Shown piece after piece: positions 58,089 through 64,000 of a stretch of 64,000 nt of DNA. The position numbers and the translations under genes are program-made. Under the pieces are notes generated by a model that saw only the letters and a program-made list of their open reading frames with translations, did not search any database and was not told the origin of the DNA. The DNA lies in the NCBI RefSeq assembly GCF_018333215.1, contig NZ_BORO01000014.1:27047-91046 (forward strand), read 5' to 3'. Source of the stretch: Oceanobacillus sp. J11TS1 (GTDB taxonomy: Bacteria; Bacillota; Bacilli; Bacillales; Amphibacillaceae). Every line of letters starts with the position of its first letter. Position 1 is the stretch's first letter.

Positions 58089-59285
58089 TTAATATTCATC
58101 TGATTTAATCTCATGCAATGTGAAGTTAGCACTTTTGTTTGCAATCGAGTTTGCGGATTTCCCTTTATCATTATTTCCATATAACGACTTTTGTATACTT
58201 GTTGCAGCGATTTTTTGAATCCCGGGGATAACATGTGAATAAGTATCTAAAGTCGTTTGGATAGACCGATGTCCTAAACGCTCTTGTACAACTTTTGGAT
58301 GCACACCGGATTTTAATAAGAGTGTAGCATGAGTGTGTCTAAGCCCGTGGAAGCTAATTTTTTTAACATTACTCTTTTTAAGAGTACGTGTAAATACAGT
58401 CCTCAAATACGTCGGCCGTATAAATCCTCCGGTTGAAGTAGCACACACCAAACCGTTATCTTGGTAATCACTTCCGCAACTCATTTGATCTTTACGTTGC
58501 TGTCGCTTATGTTCTTTCAATATTTCTATTGTATCATCATCTATTTCAATTGTTCTATAGCTCGTGGGAGTTTTTAGTTGGGAAGACAATTCCCATTTCC
58601 CTTCATCGTCTTTTTTTAATTGATGTGTAACGGATATTGTTTTGTTAGCAAAGTCAACCTTATTCCATTTCAAACCTAAAACTTCACCTCTGCGCATCCC
58701 AGTAGCAAGTGATAGCAATATCGGCATTGCGTGATTCTTACTTTTTAAATTGCTCATAAACTCTGTTACTTCATCCTCTGACCAATACTCTATTTCTTTT
58801 TTATCGACTTTAGGAGCCTCTATATCTTCCATAATACCTTCTTTGATTCCATATTTTTTTCCTCTTAAAAGAGCGCTAGATAAGATGCGATAAATATGCT
58901 TTTTGCTGCGTTGAGATAGTTCTTTTTCATTAACTTCATCGATAAAAGATTCGATATGATAACTCTCTAATTTACTTATTTTCCATCGACCTAATCCCGG
59001 GATTATATGCTTTCTCATGTATGATTCGTAATGCTCGTATGTTCCAGGAGCAACGGTGCTCTTTTTTCTGTCTAACCATTGATTAAAATATTCTTCCATT
59101 GTCATATTAGCAGGATCAGTGTATCCTTTTTTCAACTTACTAATAATATTAGGTAAATCTTCTTCTGCATCTTTTTTTCTCTCATAACCCGAAAACCATT
59201 TCTGTTTTCGCTTATTATTGTGGTCTCTTCCGATATCAACTACGATGGAATACTTCTTACCTCGTTTAATGATATGCCCACGCAT
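58089..59285 (-). CDS. int: Phage tyrosine recombinase (integrase)
   Basis: 398 residues. N-terminal AP2-like/arm-binding part (about 1-55), core-binding SAM-like domain (about 60-150), and catalytic domain with R in SLATGMRRGEVLGLKW, HGLRHTHATLL (H-x-x-R), the LGHRSIQTTLDTYSHV segment with the second His and the nucleophilic Tyr. C-terminal tail rich in Asn, Ser and Lys. Stop lies about 55 bp from the tRNA fragment. Its ATG overlaps the small upstream gene by one base. Confidence 0.95.
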   Translation of the reverse strand: MRGHIIKRGKKYSIVVDIGRDHNNKRKQKWFSGYERKKDAEEDLPNIISKLKKGYTDPANMTMEEYFNQWLDRKKSTVAPGTYEHYESYMRKHIIPGLGRWKISKLESYHIESFIDEVNEKELSQRSKKHIYRILSSALLRGKKYGIKEGIMEDIEAPKVDKKEIEYWSEDEVTEFMSNLKSKNHAMPILLSLATGMRRGEVLGLKWNKVDFANKTISVTHQLKKDDEGKWELSSQLKTPTSYRTIEIDDDTIEILKEHKRQQRKDQMSCGSDYQDNGLVCATSTGGFIRPTYLRTVFTRTLKKSNVKKISFHGLRHTHATLLLKSGVHPKVVQERLGHRSIQTTLDTYSHVIPGIQKIAATSIQKSLYGNNDKGKSANSIANKSANFTLHEIKSDEY

Positions 59286-59455
59286 TATAAATCACCTTCA
59301 TTCTCTAAATAATATCTTGGGATTTCTTTATAATCGACTAACTTCCCCATTACTTGCCCGTCATCATTAAGATAAATAGAATCATAGACAGGTAGTTTTA
59401 CCATCTCGCTCATCGCTTTTTGTCTTCTCTTTTCTTCTAGTGATGTGATTTTCAT
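59285..59455 (-). CDS. Small 56-residue protein upstream of integrase
   Basis: Begins MKITSLEEKRRQKAMSEM and ends RYYLENEGDL. GGGGG lies 8 nt before the ATG, and its stop (TAATG) overlaps the integrase start, so the two are translationally coupled. A helical charged N-terminus and a short beta-like C-terminal part. Could be a directionality factor or integrase-linked regulator, but no HTH is evident. Not recognised. Confidence 0.68.
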   Translation of the reverse strand: MKITSLEEKRRQKAMSEMVKLPVYDSIYLNDDGQVMGKLVDYKEIPRYYLENEGDL

Positions 59456-59502
59456 TAAAAATCCCCCTGCAAAGAATGTATGTTCTGTTTGTTGTTAAAA
59501 GA

Positions 59503-59525
59503 GAAGGCGTACTAAGTACACCTTC
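59503..59525 (-). terminator. Terminator after the prophage lipoprotein gene
   Basis: On the minus strand GAAGGTGTAC and GTACGCCTTC pair around TTA (59525-59503) with one G-T, followed by TCTTTT. Confidence 0.8.
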
Positions 59526-59546
59526 AGTTAGTTTATTCAGTCGCAA

Positions 59547-60194
59547 TTACTGTTTGTGAAATTCAAAGTCTTTCCAATCATTCGGCTCTTTGTCTTCTGG
59601 TAACATTTCTTCTTTATAAACTTCTTTATCAATTGGTTCTTTCATCGTAAATTCGAATGATTCTGGAACGCCATATTCAAAATAGATGCTTTCAGCAAAC
59701 TTAGCACGCGTATCTGGTTCAATAAAATCAGTTCCAATTGCATCCGCTATCGTTTCCTTTTCGCTAGTTTTAATATCTACTCCAAATATCCCTATTCTAT
59801 CGCTATCTGGGTTGTCGTTTTCATGTTCCCCCATCATATAGACCAATTCTTCACCGTCCGAATTTTCTACTATTATAAAAGCAAATTTCGCTGTATATCC
59901 GTCTTTTTCAACAGTTACCATTCCGTTTTCGTCGGTTTCTTCATTGGTATACTTACCAACCACTTTATATTCGGCTGCGCCATCAACAAACGCATCGTAT
60001 TGATCATCTGTAATGATTTCCATTGGATCGTCTGTTGTGTTAAGTGTTTTTCCATCTTCTATTCCAGAATCAGTTTCTTCCAACTCTCTTGGTTCCGCAT
60101 CAGCGTTAACATCTTTTTCTGCATCATCACTTCCGCAAGCTGCTAATAATGTAGTAAGTAATAAAGCGAGAAATAATTTCTTCAAAAAATCCAC
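59547..60194 (-). CDS. Prophage-encoded lipoprotein, unknown
   Basis: 215 residues. Signal with lipobox LLAAC (Cys20), then a very acidic stretch (DDAEKDVNADAEPRELEETD), then a beta-rich domain (about 60-215). Lipoproteins next to integrase and repressor in Gram-positive prophages are often expressed from the lysogen and some block superinfection; here that is inference from position. Ribosome site AAAGGAG before the start. Confidence 0.75.
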   Translation of the reverse strand: MDFLKKLFLALLLTTLLAACGSDDAEKDVNADAEPRELEETDSGIEDGKTLNTTDDPMEIITDDQYDAFVDGAAEYKVVGKYTNEETDENGMVTVEKDGYTAKFAFIIVENSDGEELVYMMGEHENDNPDSDRIGIFGVDIKTSEKETIADAIGTDFIEPDTRAKFAESIYFEYGVPESFEFTMKEPIDKEVYKEEMLPEDKEPNDWKDFEFHKQ

Positions 60195-60198
60195 TCCT

Positions 60199-60546
60199 TT
60201 AAGCTGCAGCTGAATCTTTAGTTTTATCTTTTTTAATAACGCCCATAAGACCAGCTACACCAATTAAAATAGCAGAAACTAGATAAAACATAGAAATGCT
60301 AATAAGTCCACCGACAGCTGAAATTAATAATAAAATTCCACCCAATTTTGCTTTTGATTTAACAACAACGGAACCTACGATAGCTAGCGCTGAAAACAAA
60401 AATGCTGCCCATCCTAAACCAGATATTTCACTTGTTCCAGTCTCACTAAATGCAGCATCAATACCACCTATCATTAAGGCGAGTATAGCAGCCCCAAATC
60501 CAATAATTCCTCCGATTAAACCTAATACAAATTCTGTAGTTCTCAC
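60199..60546 (-). CDS. Small four-segment membrane protein (DUF4064-like)
   Basis: 115 residues. Four hydrophobic segments (about 5-27, 43-62, 66-84, 86-104) rich in Gly, Ile and Ala with a Lys-rich end. The pattern fits the DUF4064 group. Ends 4 bp before the lipoprotein start, so the two likely share a transcript and may act together at the membrane. Function unknown. Confidence 0.72.
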   Translation of the reverse strand: MRTTEFVLGLIGGIIGFGAAILALMIGGIDAAFSETGTSEISGLGWAAFLFSALAIVGSVVVKSKAKLGGILLLISAVGGLISISMFYLVSAILIGVAGLMGVIKKDKTKDSAAA

Positions 60547-60663
60547 TTAAACCAACCCCTCATTTAGTTTTATATCTATGTAATCTGTTAAAGAAACAGT
60601 TATTGTCGCCTATAAATTATAGTAGCACAAGGTCTGCATTGGACAAATATTCCTATAAGCATA

Positions 60664-61095
60664 TTAAAATTTTTTTAGGTGGATAACCTCGTTAGGAACA
60701 CCATGTATGCCACCAATTTCTTTAATAGATAGATTTGTGTTTTTGTACTCATGAATCGATTTATCTGGCAAAAGCATCTCAACAGCGAATCGATTGGCCT
60801 CTTGCTCAATCTTATCAACCGAGAGAAGGGTTTTGCGTCGTAAAAAAGGTGTATTAGTCTTAGAATGGAGCTCAACGTGTCCTAATTCATGGGCGCTAGT
60901 AAACTTTTTGATTGCATCGCTCAATTTAGAATTAAGAAAAATAAACTTATTTCTTCTTATATACTTGTAAAACCCATAAATGTCCTCGTGCATATCTCTT
61001 TCAACAAGAATAATGTTTTTTGCAGCAATTATTTCATAAGGATCGTTCGTCTTGTACTTTTTTGTTATATCTTCAACAGTCTCTTTAATCCACAT
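60664..61095 (-). CDS. ImmA/IrrE metallopeptidase
   Basis: 143 residues. Zinc motif HELGHVELH (H-E-x-x-H) at about 69-77 and a downstream EANRFAVEMLLP helix providing the third ligand. ImmA of ICEBs1 cleaves its partner repressor ImmR; here the partner is the XRE protein encoded 18 bp upstream. RBS GGGGG. Confidence 0.9.
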   Translation of the reverse strand: MWIKETVEDITKKYKTNDPYEIIAAKNIILVERDMHEDIYGFYKYIRRNKFIFLNSKLSDAIKKFTSAHELGHVELHSKTNTPFLRRKTLLSVDKIEQEANRFAVEMLLPDKSIHEYKNTNLSIKEIGGIHGVPNEVIHLKKF

Positions 61096-61113
61096 AGTAA
61101 AACCCCCGCTGAA

Positions 61114-61539
61114 TTACTGATTCTCTCTATTTTTATATTTGTTTGGGGCGTATTTTTTATTTATTCTTGTTGCCTGACGTTCTGCGTACTCTAGAGCTTC
61201 TAATAAAGATTCCTTTGCATCTTCACTCATCGGCTCACCCATAAAGTTCAAACCATCTTCTCCAGTGCCTTCTTCTAAATCTTTTCTCATTTTCGCTATT
61301 CTTTTTGCGATATCTTTTTCATCTACTGCAGTTAAATCTGGATCATTAGTTCTTCCTAACAAGTAATCTGACGTAACACCAAAGTAATCAGCTAACCTTC
61401 TCAAATTATCAGTATCCGGAGTTCTATCTCCACTTTCATAACCAGAAATAGAAACTTTAGTAACATTAATTATTTTCCCTAGTTCTGCCTGTGTTAACTT
61501 TTTCGCCTTCCTCAATTCCCTTAATCTCTTTCCATCCAT
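61114..61539 (-). CDS. CI/ImmR-like XRE repressor
   Basis: 141 residues from the ATG at 61539 (MDGKRLRELRKAKKLTQAELG), preceded by AAAGGAG. An in-frame ATG at 61569 has the better site GGAGGTGA and would give 151 residues, so the start is open. N-terminal HTH_3 (about 4-60, TKVSISGYESGDRTPDTDNL), C-terminal linker without the LexA-type Ser-Lys protease, in keeping with inactivation by ImmA. Likely keeps the element silent by binding the operators upstream. Confidence 0.9.
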   Translation of the reverse strand: MDGKRLRELRKAKKLTQAELGKIINVTKVSISGYESGDRTPDTDNLRRLADYFGVTSDYLLGRTNDPDLTAVDEKDIAKRIAKMRKDLEEGTGEDGLNFMGEPMSEDAKESLLEALEYAERQATRINKKYAPNKYKNRENQ

Positions 61540-61589
61540 AGGTGTTTTCTCCTTTACCAATAAGAGCATTTGTTTCACCTCCATTATAA

Positions 61590-61699
61590 GTTAACTAATT
61601 GTTAATTTCATTTAAATTAACTAAAAAGGAACTTTTTATAGATATACGCTTGACAAGTTAACTATATGTGAATTATACTAAAGTTAACCTCGAGTTAAC
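61590..61699. promoter_or_regulatory. Prophage switch region: three operators and divergent promoters
   Basis: Three sites share the plan GTTAAC-N5-GTTAAC or close variants: O1 GTTAACTAATTGTTAAT (61590-61606), O2 GTTAACTATATGTGAAT (61657-61673), O3 GTTAACCTCGAGTTAAC (61683-61699). A further ATTAAC is at 61616. The rightward promoter TTGACA (61650-61655), 18 bp, TATACT (61674-61679) is covered by O2, with O3 just downstream. O1 lies next to the repressor start. Confidence 0.82.
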
Positions 61700-61717
61700 C
61701 GGAAGGGAGTGATAAAA

Positions 61718-61951
61718 ATGGCGCTTGATAAATTAAAAGAAATTCGCACCAGAGAGAACTTAACTTACCAAGAAGTTGCTGACCAAGTAGGTATATCCAA
61801 AGAATACTATTGGATGATTGAAAATGGTAAGCGCCGATTAACTTATGAGTTAGCAGTCAAGATAGCCGCTGTGTTCAAATCTAGGCCCGATTATATTTTT
61901 TTAGACAATGAGTTAACTAGAAGTGAACTAGAGAACCATAAAGTGATCTAA
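61718..61951 (+). CDS. Cro-like XRE DNA-binding protein
   Basis: 77 residues from ATG 61718 (AAGGGAGTG at 7 nt). HTH_3 over most of its length: LTYQEVADQVGISKEYYWMIENGKRRLTYELAVKIA. First gene of the rightward operon facing the repressor across the operators, the Cro position. Confidence 0.87.
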   Translation: MALDKLKEIRTRENLTYQEVADQVGISKEYYWMIENGKRRLTYELAVKIAAVFKSRPDYIFLDNELTRSELENHKVI

Positions 61952-61969
61952 AAGACAGGAGGTAATCAT

Positions 61970-62782
61970 ATGAACCAATTAAAAGTAATTTCTCACAACG
62001 GACAACTCGTAACAGAAAGTCGTGAAGTAGCAAAAATGACTGATAAAACTCACGCTCACTTAATGCGAAACATTCAAGGATATAAACAGGTTTTAGACCC
62101 CAATCCAAAATTGGATTCGGCAGATTTCTTTATTGAATCGTCTTATAAAGACAGCAACAACCAGACAAGGCCGTGCTTCCTTCTAACCAAAAAAGGTTGC
62201 GACATGGTAGCCAACAAAATGACTGGTGAAAAAGGCATTTTGTTCACCGCTGAATATGTCACTCGTTTTGAAGAAATGGAAAAACAACTAACAAGTAACA
62301 AACCAGAAATCGATACAACACAACTAAGTCCAGAACTTCAAATGATGAATCAAATGTTTCAAGCGGTAGCGAAGAATGAACTTGAAACAAAAGAAGTTAA
62401 ACGGCTGGCTTTGCAAACTCAAAATGAAGTTAATAACATTTCCAACATTGTATCTATGAACAGCGATGAATGGAGAAGCACCACTGACGTAGTTCTCAAA
62501 AAGATTGCTGCTAAATGGACAGGTGTTGAACCGTATCGCAGTGTTAGAAATCTTAGTTACGAGCGATTCGAAAAGAAAGCTAAATGTAAATTAGAATTAC
62601 GCCTTAACAATCGCAAAGAAAGAGCACTTGCTCAAGGAATGTCAAAAACTTATATCAACAAAATTAATAAGCTAGATTGCATTTCAGAAGATAAAAGATT
62701 AGTAGAAATCTATATCCAGGTAGTTAAAGAAATGGCTATTCAATTCAAAGTTGATATTAGTGACTTAAAGGATGTGATCTGA
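61970..62782 (+). CDS. Rha-family phage regulatory protein/antirepressor
   Basis: 270 residues. Residues about 15-105 match the Rha domain (VTESREVAKMTDKTHAHLMRNIQ; FLLTKKGCDMVANKMTGEKGILFTAEYVTRFEEME); the C-terminal part (about 130-265) is ORF6C-like and helical. Such proteins act as antirepressors or regulators of the lytic switch. RBS AGGAGGT at 7 nt. Stop overlaps the next ATG by one base. Confidence 0.9.
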   Translation: MNQLKVISHNGQLVTESREVAKMTDKTHAHLMRNIQGYKQVLDPNPKLDSADFFIESSYKDSNNQTRPCFLLTKKGCDMVANKMTGEKGILFTAEYVTRFEEMEKQLTSNKPEIDTTQLSPELQMMNQMFQAVAKNELETKEVKRLALQTQNEVNNISNIVSMNSDEWRSTTDVVLKKIAAKWTGVEPYRSVRNLSYERFEKKAKCKLELRLNNRKERALAQGMSKTYINKINKLDCISEDKRLVEIYIQVVKEMAIQFKVDISDLKDVI

Positions 62783-62976
62783 TGCTATACCACAAAATAA
62801 CTTCCGAAAACGGAACAACTAAGATGGTTGATTTATATGAAGATGAAATCTTTTCTATTTGTCCATCTTGCGGAATCGAACAGGAAGTCGATACCGAATT
62901 GCTTCAATCCATATTAACAGACGGTGACTTCGGCGGAACAAGCGTGTATTGCGCTGAATGCACTAAAAAGGAGTGA
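62782..62976 (+). CDS. Small zinc-ribbon protein, unknown
   Basis: 64 residues. Two knuckles CPSC (28-31 approx.) and CAEC (57-60 approx.) with an acidic middle. Co-translated with the Rha-like gene (shared base). Function unknown; small zinc ribbons are frequent in phage early operons. Confidence 0.75.
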   Translation: MLYHKITSENGTTKMVDLYEDEIFSICPSCGIEQEVDTELLQSILTDGDFGGTSVYCAECTKKE

Positions 62977-62981
62977 TCTAA

Positions 62982-63266
62982 ATGTCCATGGAAGAATCCA
63001 TTCGCCAAATCATTCGTGAAGAGAACGAAAAGCATCTACGAGATATTGAAAGAATGCTTCAGTCTCACGGATATAAAAACACGCCTAGATTTCTTACAGT
63101 TCCTGAAGCAGCTGAAATATTAAGAGTTGGGAAATCTGCAGTTTATGAATTATGCAGACAATCTAAACATAATGGTTTCCCGTCCATCAAAGAAGCTGAA
63201 AAGATTCGCATTCCGTACAGCGCTTTGATGAACTGGATAGACCAACAAATTAAACAAGCAAACTAG
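62982..63266 (+). CDS. Excisionase-type winged-helix DNA-binding protein
   Basis: 94 residues. N-terminal helix (REENEKHLRDIERML), then HTH_17/MerR-like domain (about 35-90: FLTVPEAAEILRVGKSAVYELCRQ...IRIPYSALMNWI). Could be the excisionase or an early regulator; its place in the rightward operon away from int fits either. RBS AAAGGAGTG. Confidence 0.82.
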   Translation: MSMEESIRQIIREENEKHLRDIERMLQSHGYKNTPRFLTVPEAAEILRVGKSAVYELCRQSKHNGFPSIKEAEKIRIPYSALMNWIDQQIKQAN

Positions 63267-63321
63267 AAACCAACTGAGGGTTGTCGGTAATTACATTATA
63301 ACTCTATCAACCTAGTATTGC

Positions 63322-63365
63322 TGTTCTCTTTCGGAACATTCTGATTATGTTCTTATAACGAACAT
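63322..63365 (+). promoter_or_regulatory. Paired TGTTC-N7-GAACA dyads before an XRE gene
   Basis: TGTTC-N7-GAACA at 63322-63338 and ATGTTC-N7-GAACAT at 63347-63365, perfect dyads with centres 26 bp apart. A TATAAC -10 candidate lies in the second. Unlike the GTTAAC operators, so a different protein is likely to bind, perhaps the gene's own product. Confidence 0.68.
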
Positions 63366-63387
63366 TAAAGGAGGTGAAATTGACGTT

Positions 63388-63651
63388 ATGGAGATGGCAA
63401 AGGCGCTTGTCAAAATGAGGAAGGGGGCAAAATTTAGCCAAGAATTTATGGCTGATCGTATGGAAATGTCTCGCAGTAATATAGCCAAGTTAGAAACAGG
63501 CCGAGTGGAGTTGAAAGCAGAGGATTTGCTGAAATGGTGCAAAATCACAAACAACCCGGAAATGCTAATGGCTTTATACGCGGCAGTAGATATTGCAGCA
63601 CCTTTTACTCAAATGATTACAGGATTTATCAGATTAGGAGGGTTATTATGA
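63388..63651 (+). CDS. XRE-family DNA-binding protein, second switch-type gene
   Basis: 87 residues. HTH_3 (about 5-60: GAKFSQEFMADRMEMSRSNIAKLETGRVELKAEDLLKW), then a hydrophobic tail. Two dyads sit in front of it, suggesting autoregulation. GGAGGTGAAAT precedes the start. Ends in a 4-nt overlap with the next gene. Confidence 0.82.
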   Translation: MEMAKALVKMRKGAKFSQEFMADRMEMSRSNIAKLETGRVELKAEDLLKWCKITNNPEMLMALYAAVDIAAPFTQMITGFIRLGGLL

Positions 63652-63890
63652 AAAACATTTTTGAAAGATTACAAAAAGAAAAAGATTGCTATAAGTATTG
63701 CCGAGAAAATGAAGGATTAGCTCTACGGGATGGCGATATCTCAAAAGCAATTGTTTACGCAGAAAACGCAACTAGATCGCTAGAAGAAATCAACAAGATT
63801 GAAAAATACATCGCAGAATTGAACGCAATCAAAATGATAGTTGTCGCAATCGAGCAAGATCATGAAGATTTCTTGAGGTCCCGCATATGA
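63648..63890 (+). CDS. Small helical phage protein, unknown
   Basis: 80 residues from ATG 63648 (AGGAGG at 6 nt, ATGA overlap with the gene before). Helical throughout (MKNIFERLQKEKDCYKYCRE; RSLEEINKIEKYIAELNAIK). Not recognised. Co-translation chain with both neighbours. Confidence 0.75.
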   Translation: MKNIFERLQKEKDCYKYCRENEGLALRDGDISKAIVYAENATRSLEEINKIEKYIAELNAIKMIVVAIEQDHEDFLRSRI

Positions 63891-63973
63891 GTGAACGCTT
63901 TTACAAGTGGTTTCACGTGTTGGGTTATATAGCGGCATTAGCATTTCTGTACTACATGATGACTTCAATTTAA
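63887..63973 (+). CDS. Small single-span membrane peptide, 28 residues
   Basis: Begins MSERFYKWFHVLGYIAAL; one hydrophobic helix. Its ATG overlaps the preceding stop by 4 nt (ATGA), so translation by coupling is plausible although no own ribosome site is needed or seen. Unknown role. Confidence 0.5.
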   Translation: MSERFYKWFHVLGYIAALAFLYYMMTSI

Positions 63974-63983
63974 GGAGGTGAAT

Positions 63984-64000
63984 ATGATGGACATACAGCA
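63984..64000 (+). CDS. Start of the next prophage gene, cut by window end
   Basis: AAGGAGGTG (63972-63980) is followed by ATGATG; only MMDIQ is visible. Either ATG may be used. Nothing can be said of the product. Confidence 0.6.

Larger units (their letters stand above)
57986..64000. mobile_element. Left end of an integrated prophage-like element
   Basis: Starts at a displaced 3' tRNA fragment and continues past the window end. Contents: tyrosine integrase, small gene, lipoprotein, membrane protein, ImmA peptidase and XRE repressor on the minus strand; Cro-like gene, Rha-type regulator and small early genes on the plus strand. This is the lysogeny module order of many Bacillota siphophages and of some ICEs. 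No structural, terminase or conjugation genes are visible within the window, so phage versus ICE is not fully settled; Rha favours phage. Confidence 0.85.

Overview
This window looks like chromosome from a low-GC Gram-positive bacterium of the Bacillaceae, most like Oceanobacillus, Virgibacillus and relatives (inferred from gene order and AT-rich codon use; no database search was run). Nearly all of the first 57.7 kb is the conserved block known in Bacillus subtilis as degS-degU through comF, the flagellar late operon, secA-prfB, ftsEX, ctpB-minJ, uvrBA, hprK-lgt-ppaX, glp, trxB and rapZ-yvcK-whiA-crh. The last 6 kb is the left end of an integrated element, most likely a temperate prophage.

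Layout. 1-5.3 kb: degS (5' truncated), degU, degV, comFA, comFC. 5.3-6.7 kb: an inserted lipoprotein gene lying between comFC and a decayed second comFC copy. 6.7-14.6 kb: yvyF-flgM-flgN-flgK-flgL-yviE-fliW-csrA-flaG-fliD-fliS-fliT, without flagellin between csrA and flaG. 15-20.6 kb: hpf, a 49-residue small gene, secA, prfB with its programmed +1 frameshift, and a cytochrome c551-like lipoprotein. 21-27.7 kb: ftsE, ftsX, an M23 cell-wall hydrolase, ctpB, minJ. 27.9-32.8 kb: uvrB and uvrA behind a LexA box. 33.4-36.9 kb: yojF-bshB2, yvlC-yvlD, a WYL regulator and a GyrI-like protein. 37-38.6 kb: a decaying patch with mepB and merR pseudogenes, merR being split by a 151-bp element. 38.7-40.7 kb: argS with a T-box leader on the minus strand. 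41-45.7 kb: hprK, lgt, yvoD, ppaX, yvoF, glpP. 46.1-51.4 kb: glpK, dhaK, dhaL, glpD with two GlpP-type leader terminators. 51.9-57.7 kb: a TPR protein, trxB, rapZ, yvcK, whiA, crh. From 57,986: a displaced 3' tRNA-Arg fragment (attL), integrase, a lipoprotein and a membrane protein, ImmA/CI-like and Cro-like switch genes, a Rha-type regulator and small early genes.

How the genes work together. DegS/DegU, the comF genes and the flagellar operon form the motility/competence decision zone; FliW and CsrA normally control flagellin translation. FtsEX very probably gates the M23 hydrolase encoded next to it. HPr kinase and Crh, both present here, link carbon state to catabolite control, and the glycerol cluster is read through GlpP antitermination. 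The switch region of the prophage has three similarly built operators between divergent repressor genes.

The least explained signals are non-coding. There are two long arrays of degenerate repeats whose unit starts step 20, 21, 20, 21 bp (mean about 20.5 bp, two helical turns), plus a weaker third one. There is also a 151-220 bp structured element in two copies, one cleanly inserted in a merR gene.
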